From positions 3,162,001 to 3,226,000 of the forward strand of contig WOAB01000142.1 of assembly GCA_027886185.1 (NCBI GenBank): a stretch of DNA of 64,000 nt. The letters are read 5' to 3'. Positions 55,483 to 64,000 of this stretch are shown here, piece by piece (within the stretch, counting starts at the first letter, position 1; each line of letters begins with the position of its first letter). This DNA is from Rheum nobile. Taxonomy: Eukaryota > Streptophyta > Magnoliopsida > Caryophyllales > Polygonaceae. The notes under the pieces are model-generated. The model saw nothing but the letters and a program-made list of their open reading frames with translations. It searched no databases and had not been told where the DNA came from. The position numbers and the translations under genes were made by a program.

Positions 55483-56400
55483 GGTATAAGAAAGACACAT
55501 GATAAGGTTATTGGGCTCATACTTGTTTACTATTAGTGTGCTTTTATTAAAATTTTGGCTTTGTTAAAATCTGACAATTATATGCTTATCTGTTGTTACT
55601 GATAGATACAAGGCTTTTATTATATGTTTATTCAATAATGTTCAACAAGTCTATTGGTTTTGGATCATAAAATAATTATACCTGTTGCTACTAATAGATA
55701 TTAGATACACTAGAAATCGAAGCCCGTGCCGCTTGTGTATATGTAGTGTCACGTTATAAAAATGAGCTCGTAATATATGAATCATTGTTATGTTTTTTTT
55801 TATATTAGACATATATTATTTGATGTTTGTTTAAATCTAACTCTGGGAGGTATAAAATATTGTAATTGTACTTATGAATCGGTTTGTGTTTGATTTTTTT
55901 TTAGAAGTAAAATTTTAGTTTTGTATGAAAGTGGAAAAAAAATTGTAGGGATGTGTTTATATTTTTATGAAATGGTTTGTGGATATTTTAGACATATATA
56001 TATATGTAATAAAAAGTTTGCATTGTTGTGCATTAAATGTGTTCTTTCAATACCATACAAATAAAACCATTTTGAAAGTATTAAGTATGTTTAATATGAA
56101 TCAATTAAATAAAGATGTAGAAATCAAACAAATGTAAATGTAGTAAACTGTGATTTTGTATATTCAAATATAACATATTTCATAATATGGTTTAAAAAAG
56201 GATTGTATAAGTTGTACAAGCCCGAGTTAAAAGGATTTGGTTTGCTTGTTTAAAGTTAGTTTTTTTTAATAAATGTATATATTTAATAGGGAAAAGGTTA
56301 TTTGCGTAAAAGCTTAAAATTATGGTATATCTTCTTTATTTTATTTAAGTTATGGGCATAAAATAAACTATAGCCTCTTCTATAAATTTTTGTATTGTAA
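55483..56400. other. Intergenic gap
   Basis: AT-rich, no gene seen on either strand. TTTGATAG at 56401-56408 is the left duplication of the next MITE. Confidence 0.5.
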
Positions 56401-56408
56401 TTTGATAG

Positions 56409-56825
56409 TAGACCTGTCAAAATCCGACCCAACCCAAAAACCCGACCCGACCCGACCCAACCTAAAAGGACCCAAACCCGACCCGAACGTCACTGGGTCA
56501 AGAAGGACCCGAACCCGACTCGATCCGAATGCAAATCCGAGCTCGCGAGTCCCCTTTATTTTGTATATTTTATTTCATTTATATTAAATATTTTAATATA
56601 CTTTATTAAATAATAATATAATATTAATTATATTATTATAATTATTTTATTGAAGTTAAAAATCATAATAATAATCATAAAAAAATAGCATGTTCGACCC
56701 GCTGGGTCAACCCGAATCCAACCCGCCCGACCCAAAAATTTTATCAACCCGATCGACCCGAACCCGATTTGACCCGAACCCGACATGACCCGAACCCGAT
56801 CCACCCGACCCAGTTGACATGTCTA
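56409..56825. mobile_element. hAT-type MITE 2 (417 bp)
   Basis: A perfect 8-bp duplication, TTTGATAG, at 56401-56408 and 56826-56833. Termini TAGACCTGTCAAA and (reverse complement) TAGACATGTCAAC. Both sub-ends are dense in CCCGACCCGA repeats around an AT-rich centre. Same plan as MITE 1 but with different repeats. No coding capacity. Confidence 0.88.
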
Positions 56826-56833
56826 TTTGATAG

Positions 56834-57480
56834 TGTTAAAAAATCAATTCTTACTGTTTTCTATTGTATAACAAAATGAATTTATCGTATACCATCTTTG
56901 CCCCGGACTTAAAGTATAAAACATATAAACTTTAGTAAAATTATTAGAAAATTATCAATATAAAAATAAACCAAGTTTTTACAAATACAATTAAGTACTC
57001 TATTAAACATTAGTGACAAGTGACAAGCAACGAAAAAATTATCCAATTAGAAATTATTAATAGAATAAACCCTTTAATTTTTAAAATTAAAAGGCGATCT
57101 CTTATGAAGCAAATAAATAATACTCATTAATGAAAACTTATATTTTAAATATTTAAGAAACAATAATATATTTTGAGTCGTACGATCATGTAAGTGTATA
57201 TGTAAGGGCTTAAATTTGATCAAAAAATTGAATAATCAGAAACCAATAATATCTAGCAATTAAAGTGGTATTGTAATATGATTTTGTGGCACTCGCACTC
57301 ACCCTCCCAAAAATAGGTTCCTAATAATAAACTTCTCTTTTTTTCCCTGTTCATTCAATGAACCCACTTACAGAATAAAAGGTGTTTCCTCTCTGCTATT
57401 CCACCATGCCAGCTGCCATATAGAACCGAACAATAGCAAGCACAACTCCGAAGCACCGTCTTAGCGACGTTACTCGCAAA
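56834..57480. other. Intergenic gap
   Basis: AT-rich to about 57290, then more balanced sequence that may hold the Derlin promoter. No TATA box was assigned. Confidence 0.4.
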
Positions 57481-57539
57481 TCTCAATACCACGACACCCA
57501 CACCATAAGCGTTCGCTTCTCGAACAATTTGTTTTTATT

Positions 57540-57722
57540 ATCAGTAAATTAGAGAGAGTATCGATCTAGGGTTCTAGAACTTGCGGTCAGATTCGATAGA
57601 TACTGAATTTGGGGGAAATCAATACGGTATGGCTCAAGTTGTGGAGGAATGGTACAAGCATATGCCCATCATCACCAGATCCTTTCGCATCGCCGCCGCC
57701 GTGACACTTCAGCATTCAGCTA
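57540..57722 (+). pseudogene. Extra upstream copy of Derlin 5' UTR and exon 1
   Basis: The segment is a diverged duplicate of 57735-57895, offset 182 bp. ATG at 57629 opens MAQVVEEWYKHMPIITRSF, recognisably Derlin, but after ~25 codons the copy diverges and no splice donor matches. It is a partial tandem duplication. Confidence 0.8.
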
Positions 57723-57810
57723 GACATGCATCAGGGAGAATATCGATCTAGGGTTCTAGAACTTGCGGTCATATTTGATAGAAGCTGGATTTGGGGGAAA
57801 TCAATACGGC

Positions 57811-58402
57811 ATGGCTCAAGCTATGGAGGAATGGTACAAGCAGATGCCCATCATCCCCAGATCCTATCTCACAGCCGCCGTCGTGACCACCGTTGGCTGC
57901 TCTCTGGAGGTATGCTGCTTGGTCCGATTAACGTTTTTGTTCCCTTGAGGTGTTAGATAGGTATCTGCTGTTGAAAGGCTGAATCGGATTTTTTTTTTTT
58001 TTTTTAAAGGATTTATTCAAATTGGATGTATTGGGTTGCTCTTCACATCAGCTATTTGATCTCTGGTCATTTGGAATGCTTATAGCTATGTCTTCTCGTT
58101 GTCCAAGTTTTCTACATGTTAATTTTGGAGGACAAGAGGAAGGTGGGCTTCAAATTGTTGCCTTTTGGTTATATCGAATTTGGATTTTGGACTTTTCAAG
58201 ATTCCTAATCTATTTGTTTCAATTTTGTGCAATTTGATAGTATTAGCGCCTTGCATAACCGGTGCTTACTGTTATTATTTTCCCTTGGTGTTTTCCTTGC
58301 AGATTATTTCTCCCTATAATTTGTACTTGAGTCCGGTGCTGGGTATGCAACTAAACCAGATGTGGAGGCTTGTTACCAACTTCTTGTACTTTCGGAAAAT
58401 GG
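57811..58402 (+). pseudogene. Derlin 5' fragment, exons 1 and 2 only
   Basis: Derlins are ER multispanning membrane proteins acting in ER-associated degradation. Exon 1 (57811-57909, 33 codons: MAQAMEEWYKQMPII ... VGCSLE) ends at a GT donor. Exon 2 (58303-58402, IISPYNLYLSP, MWRLVTNFLYFRKM) begins after TTGCAG and ends at GTGATA. Both are in phase and free of stops. The rest of the ~240-aa protein, including all later membrane segments, is absent from the window, so this is a truncated copy. Confidence 0.85.
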
Positions 58403-58844
58403 GTGATAAAACCATCTTTTTAGCCCTTTCTCGATATGGACCAAATTAATTTAGTACATGTTGGGTTTCAAATACAATTTCTCTTAACAAAATCAACTGA
58501 AATGTTTTCCTTTTACTTTTGAATCTCTAAGAATTTTTGACATCATGAGGTCGGAAAGCATGCTTCATACATTACTCATTGATTACTGTAGTCTGGACAT
58601 GAATGAGTGACTCAGCTGATTCTTGCTGGCCACTGGTGGTATGTGCAAGCTACTCAAAAGATAATAGAAATCAACACTCATATAGTTTTCGCAATATTTA
58701 GCCTCTATGTTGATGCTTGAATGATTGATGTCACTTTGTCTCACAGGTGGTGACATTTCCCATGTTGAAAAGGAGCCCTAATGTGCATTACATAACGTCA
58801 GTTGAAGGTTGATCTGTTTGAAAGAGGAGTGTGATAATTATGCA
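58403..58844. other. Non-coding stretch between the Derlin and kinase pieces
   Basis: No coding signal. It could act as a chimeric intron joining Derlin exon 2 to the kinase exon, since a GT donor and a TGCAG acceptor bound it. Confidence 0.45.
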
Positions 58845-58993
58845 GGAAAAGCAAAGGAGGTAAGTTGCTGACATGGAGGAAATTCTCTTTGAAGGAACTG
58901 CATTCAGCTACTAACAATTTTAATTATGATAACAAGCTTGTGGAAGGTGCTTTTGGAAGTGTTTACTGGGGTCAACTTTGGGATGGTTCTCAG
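58845..58993 (+). pseudogene. PTI1-like receptor-like cytoplasmic kinase, single exon fragment
   Basis: An exon bounded by TGCAG and a GT donor encodes SKGGKLLTWRKFSLKELHSA and NNFNYDNKLVEGAFGSVYWG with QLWDGSQ, the start of the kinase domain in PTI1-like RLCKs. The glycine-rich loop reads VEGAFGSVYWG, where the first glycine of the usual GEGGFG is valine. The catalytic lysine and the rest of the kinase are missing. Confidence 0.82.
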
Positions 58994-60207
58994 GTATTCA
59001 ATCATCATGTCTTTGTTTGTCAACCATCCTTATTTGGTTATCTACCGCACGCGGGCATATTCTTTCTATCTGATTTTCAATTCTTTTACCAACTGATTTA
59101 TAATCAACACAGGCTAATCACTTGATAGTTAGTGGTTCAAAGTCAACTGGTATTGTTCTTTGAAATACATAATTTCTGCAATATATTGAAGAGGATTAAG
59201 TTTGATTCAGCCTAGTTCTTTCTGTATGCAATTCAACCAGTGTATATGTGGGGGGTGTTTAAACGTACAATTATGTGTTGTACATGTGGGTGGTAGCCGC
59301 TAAAATGTCATTTTTAGATAATGGAAAAAAATTAGGCGTATCACTAACTTATTACACATATAATTGACTATATATGTATTCTTTGTTTGTTAATACCCTT
59401 CGATTCTTGGAAATATAAAACGAAGAGTAGTTAATTTGCATATATCAGACTTTTATTTCATTTTATTGGATTAATAATGAAGCTCTAATTCATTTTTCCC
59501 TACACCACGATACCACCATATATATGTAGTTCTTTTTTATGTTAACCCATGATTAGCTCATAATTTTTTTTATAAATACATTCATTTTTTCTATCAGTCC
59601 AGCATTCACATTAAACATTAAATTATTAAACGTATATAGTTTGCCCATGCCTATGCTCCAGTCAATTAGATTAGATATACTTAAACATCACCAAAGAGTC
59701 AATTTAGTTGGAATGTAGTCCATAACTCATATTGGACTAAGTAACATTTACATAATATCATACCATAATATCATACCTTGTTTGGGGAAATTCACATATC
59801 TTCGAGCATGATTCGCACCAGAATTGTTCACCAACCTTGCTAACTCTTTTTTTGCAATTGCCCTCGGCACATGAAAAATAATACCACCCATATTTTGTTC
59901 TAACATTTTTAATCTTGATTTTGCAGTTTAGGGCTATAGATTGCTGTCATGCCAGAAGGTAAGTCAGTGAAGGTGTCCCATCTATGTAGTTAATAAGTGT
60001 TTGCAGAAATTGCATAAAACTTGCCTTGTGACCGTCTTCTTTTTTCTCCCTCCCCAGGTGCATCAACTGTAGGAGTGTTCCCTCCCTTGGGACTTGGGGT
60101 CCGAGTGGATGCACAATAACGGGAAGGTCTACACTCCTGGAGTGGAAAACATAGTAAGTAAGTGATATTAAGTCATAGTGTGGTAAGTTTAAGCACAAAA
60201 AGTTGTA
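58994..60207. other. Intergenic stretch
   Basis: No gene clearly supported. A minus-strand frame (59947-60360) overlaps the last recognisable RPA1-like exon, and its remainder could hold another exon or read-through. The rest is AT-rich. Confidence 0.4.
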
Positions 60208-62179
60208 CATCAACATTGCCCTAAATGCTTGTATCTTAGAGATGTCTTTCCCATCATAGATTCTGGTTGGTGAAGTGTTGGATAAGTATATCTCTCTTGT
60301 ACATGCATGAATGAAATCAGATGAAAAAGAGGGTACACAAATAGTTATATGGGTTAGCACATTTTATGAACATGGTTAGCCAAGTTTATTGATTTATATG
60401 TAGGATTGTTTTCTTGGCTAGAAATCATATGCCTCTTTCACTAAAGTTAAGTTCACTGATTTGTATGAAGTTGTGTTCTCTTGACCTGAAATCATATGGC
60501 TATTTTATTGCTTGATTATCTTCACCAATAAAAACAAAACTAACTTAAGGTTGGAAAATACCTTGCCACTCTTTCACATGCATACCGGGCAAGATGAGGA
60601 GGTAGTTGGGATGTGCTCCAGCATTTCTCCGGACAAACTCATCGCACAGACTGCCCCAAAGCGTGACACGTATTTGTCTTCCTCTGCAAAGATTAGGAGG
60701 TAAAGTATGTTGTTCTTTGTAAACCCTTATGTCATCTGAAGTTGGTTCTTTTATAGAAGATATTAGTATCAAATGAATAAAAGCATAATAAAAAGGCACC
60801 TTTCATTTTGAATCTGGATATCAAGCAACTGTGAATTATTTCTAGTGGGATTGATATGCCCAATACGACACACAACTCCTATCACATCTGCACAATAGTG
60901 AACCAATGAGTTAGTATGGGGAGCAAGTTGACAGTGACAATTTCTGTTTTTGTCTGTCTCAACTGCAGTAATAACAGAAAATCAAACAAAGAAAATACCA
61001 AATGAGATTCTGTTAAACTTTACTATTTTCTTGAATTTGACCTGCAAGCCTGCAGCTTCAGTTCTAATCATACCTTAGGGCCTAGATATAATCTTCAATA
61101 CTTGCGAGCTATTATCTCATAACTCACTGAAGCCATACGTTAATAATATAAAAGTAATCTATGGTTACATTCTTCGTAATTTATGTTTTAATTCATGGTG
61201 TGTGTTAATTTTTTTTGTATGCAGAGGTATTCAGGGAGTGATTTCTCAGAAGGCTTGATTAGAATGTTTGTATGTGAAGTCATTGAATTTTGATTCTGCA
61301 CTGAGAAAAAAATTCTTTTTCCTAGCCTATTATTGAAGTGCATGCTGTCCAAAATCATATGCCGGTTTTGACACTGAAATTCTCCGGACACCAAAGTACA
61401 CCTTTCCTCTAGTTTTCATTAAGAAAGAAATTGGTAGTAAAGTGTTGGTGGCTGCACAGTCAGTGCAGGTGAACTCATACTATGATTCTAACATGACAGA
61501 CGCCTTAATTAATGAGTAAAAAATATATTAAAGGTTGTTTCATTGTTTCAGGTTCAAGGATAGTGACATACCGAGAAGGAATCTGGACCCATTCGGAGCA
61601 ATATCTTCAAGGGGTATTAGTTCAAATGGGTAGCGCTGAAACAGGAAAACATCACATTCGAGGTGTTTCACAATAGTATTCCCTTCCAGTTGGATGCAAT
61701 GTTTATCGCGATTTCGCAACCGGAATCTGTCTTTGTTTGGCTTCACGGTAAACCCTTTAATAATACAGCAATTACCTTCTTCTAGCTTTGTGGTAAAACG
61801 ATGGGCAATTCCACTCCATACAGTACACTGTATAGCACCGCCCTATTGTACCAACAAAAATTAGTATACTAAAAATAAGTATGTGTAGATACAAATAATG
61901 CATAAGCAAGAAGGTACTTGGTAATAATAGTGTAATACATGCTCATCCGATATAATCTGTGCTGATAGCTTTGCCTTTCAAGTCTGTTGCTTCCCACTTA
62001 CGACAGACCATTACGCGTACTGTGTAGGCCGCCCCGAAAGTGAGTTGGCCGAGAGCAACGTACGATTCTTCTTCCTGTGCCACTGCTACGGCAGATCCCT
62101 TCTTGTTGGGGGGCGTTGCGGGTCCAATAATGGACATCGTTGATGCAGCAGACCCGTCTTTGGCTTTCAACTTGGACAT
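60208..62179 (-). pseudogene. RPA1-like (RPA70-type) DNA-binding protein gene, probably broken
   Basis: Exons from right to left: 61918-62179 (GQLTFGAAYTVRVMVCRKWEATDLKGK), 61572-61842 (QCTVWSGIAHRF, DRFRLRNRDKHC, PFELIPLEDI), 60800-60887 (VIGVVCRIGHI), 60562-60683 (RQIRVTLWGSLCDEFV) and about 60208-60295 (YLSNTSPTRIYDGKDI). Each carries an OB-fold motif of plant RPA1-like proteins, and most junctions have GT/AG. RPA70 binds single-stranded DNA; RPA1-like proteins also occur in plant Helitrons. In exon 1 the frame must shift near 61985 to reach IISDEH, suggesting a lesion. Later exons (zinc finger, C-terminal OB fold) were not found. The start is 4 bp from an LTR. Confidence 0.72.
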
Positions 62180-62183
62180 CGTT

Positions 62184-64000
62184 TGTAATATCCCTCATTT
62201 TTGGTAAAGAGTATTTTGGTAAGTTTTTCAAACACTCGTATTGTAGTCGAATTATTTTCAGAGAAGTTCAGACTTTCTGTTAAATACTTGATCTCCGTAA
62301 TAATTCCTTGAGTGGAATAAAATACATTCGACGTATTTTTGGGATTTAGAATAATTGTTCGGGTACGAATATATTTAACCCGGGGTTAAAACCCATACCG
62401 TAATTCTTCTCGGTCAAAAATGGGCTTCCCGGTCAAAAATGGGCAAAAGGCACAAAATTGGCCTTGACCGCACCCGCGGCCATACCCACCGCACCCTGCG
62501 GTCAAGAACTGGTCGCCACCGCACCCCGCGGTGAGACCCACCGCACCCGCGCCGTGATGATGGCTTCTCTGCTCCGCCGAACTCGTCTGAGTTGCTTGCC
62601 GATCTTGTCCCCGGTGAGGCGGTGAGGCGGTGGGAGAGGGGGTCAGCTGGACTCCTTCTGGCTCCTTGATGGCCTATAAAAGGAGGGGGCTAAGAGGAAG
62701 AGGCCATTCCACTCTCTCTCTCTCCCTCAAATCTCTCTTTCTTTCACTACCATTGTCGCCGGAGTTGCAAGCGTCGTCGGAGTTTTTCAAGATCGTCGCC
62801 GGAGTTGTCATAGGAGGAGGAGGCTCAAGGTGGTGGTTAGTGACACAAGGAGTTTGGAAGTCGAAACCAATCCAAGTCGAGCCCCATCGTCTTCCCCGGT
62901 GAGTTTTCGCTGTCGGCGTCTCGCCTCTGTAGCCTCGCCGCACCCGCGGTCAAGGCCACCGCACACGCGGTGGGCCTGGGCGAGTGTGGAGGTGACTTGG
63001 GCGTTGTGATCTCGTTTGGGACTTTTGTTCCTTCGATTTCGTTCGTTTTTCTTTAGATTCGTACTATTTATTGTCGAATCTAACTTAGAGTTTCGTTATG
63101 GGTCATTCCGTAGGAAACCATAATCCAGGTTCTTCCTCGTTTCGGACCCGAAAATCCGTCATCCCGAGCTTCGTTGAGCTTCGTCTAAATCTAAGGCAAG
63201 TGGCGGTTCGCTCTTGCTTATCATTCCATCTTTATATTGATTATCAACTGTTTAATTGTTAATTAATTTGGGATGAATTGTTATTTTCATTTAGGAACAG
63301 TTTTGATAACTGTATGTGATTTTAAAAAGAGATATTATAATAGATTGTATATATTGCTAGAAATAACGCTATTATATATATATATGATTAAATACGGATA
63401 TTATGATAGGTTGTATATAATGCTAGAAACAACACTATTTTATCTGTTATTGGTCGCGATGGCTTTGTTATGGATTATTAATGTGTTGAACTGTTTAGTT
63501 AGCACGAGTATTCGTAGGAACACTATATACCTTGCGAGGTTTAGTGGTTTCTTTATAACTAAGTGTTAGGAGGATTATTCCTCTAGTACTTTTCCGGTCA
63601 TGACCATACCCTTACTCAGGGTACGTGCACACAGCTGATGCAGCCATTTGGGATTTATTCCTTGAGATTTATTCCTCGTGATATCTCTTGTGAGGAGATC
63701 TTAAAAGCTTGTAACGTGAATGTTCGATTTGGAATTAAACAAGATAAGTGCCGTTGTGCACATAATTAATATACCCTTTGGCGAGTAGTGCAGCTAGGAA
63801 ATAGTGCAACTAGGAAAACTCGTCTAGACTTTGATTAGAGTAAAGTTCTCTTTCCAATCTAAATTCGTATTACGCGGTGAGGTTGGTCGTGAACCGAAAC
63901 ATCAAGTCGTTTTAAAACGCTTGTGTGAAATTAATGTTCCTAAGTACTTGTCATACTTTCCGATAAGACTTAATTCGTTAGAGTCTTCTCTTCATATGTT
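62184..64000 (+). mobile_element. Probable LTR (or 5' LTR and beyond) of a retrotransposon, continuing past the window
   Basis: It starts TGTAATATCCCTC, a common opening of plant LTRs. There is a clear TATA box on the plus strand and a pyrimidine-rich start region after it. The GC-rich U3-like part contains repeated CCGCACCCGCGG motifs (62470-62560, again near 62940-62975). The end and any internal coding region were not found, so it could be a solo LTR or a complete element cut by the window. Confidence 0.5.
62675..62681 (+). promoter_or_regulatory. TATA box of the probable LTR
   Basis: TATAAAA in GGCCTATAAAAGGAGG, followed about 30 bp later by a CTCTCTCTCTCT tract. Typical of a plant LTR promoter. 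Confidence 0.6.

Noticed and set aside
55700..55760. A CCCGTGCCGCTTG-type sequence resembling the end of a known small plant transposon
   Set aside because: No partner end or target duplication was found nearby.

Overview
This window looks like nuclear DNA from a flowering plant, most likely a eudicot. It is AT-rich and intron-containing. Its only host-gene pieces are plant types (a Derlin 5' end, a PTI1-like kinase exon, an RPA1-like gene), and almost everything else is transposable element (TE) sequence, much of it nested. No bacterial signals, rRNA or CRISPR were seen. I found no long coding sequence that is intact and clearly a functional host gene.

Layout. 1-6787: decayed Ty1/Copia element (Copia-1, + strand), with the end of its 5' LTR, a broken gag-pol and a complete 3' LTR. 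7293-7700: hAT-type MITE with 8-bp target duplications. About 8258-11549: 5'-truncated L1-type LINE (L1-A, +). About 11590-11840: SINE-like stretch. 12143-16689: LTR element with very short LTRs and no recognisable gene (-), carrying a striking dispersed repeat. 16970-25996: apparently full-length L1 (L1-B, -) with a perfect 15-bp target duplication, split by a 2.4-kb gag-only LTR element (19497-21875). 26269-26788: palindromic MITE. 26862-28063: Pack-MULE-like element. About 28147-34419: third L1 (L1-C, -), split in its RNase H domain by a 3.6-kb CACTA-like element (28596-32204). 34596-35082: fold-back element.

35310-55473: the most interesting object, a 20-kb Mutator-like element (MULE) with a perfect 9-bp target duplication (TATTAAAAG). 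It holds two convergent genes: a plant mobile domain (PMD) gene from the left end (+), and a FAR1/MULE transposase with a C-terminal OTU cysteine-protease domain from the right end (-). They meet at an inverted-repeat-rich intergenic region. This resembles the two-gene convergent plan of maize MuDR, with PMD in the second-gene position. A 9.5-kb Copia element (Copia-2, 43037-52540, TSD CAAAG) is inserted in the transposase SWIM region. Both MULE genes carry stops or frameshifts.

56409-56825: second hAT-type MITE. 57500-58993: duplicated Derlin exon 1 and Derlin exon 2, followed by one PTI1-like kinase exon. About 60208-62179: RPA1-like multi-exon gene or pseudogene (-). Its start codon lies 4 bp from a sequence that looks like a + strand LTR running from 62184 to the window edge.

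Insertion order can be read from the nesting: the gag-only element is younger than L1-B, CACTA is younger than L1-C, and Copia-2 is younger than the MULE. All family calls come from reading motifs by eye; no database search was possible.
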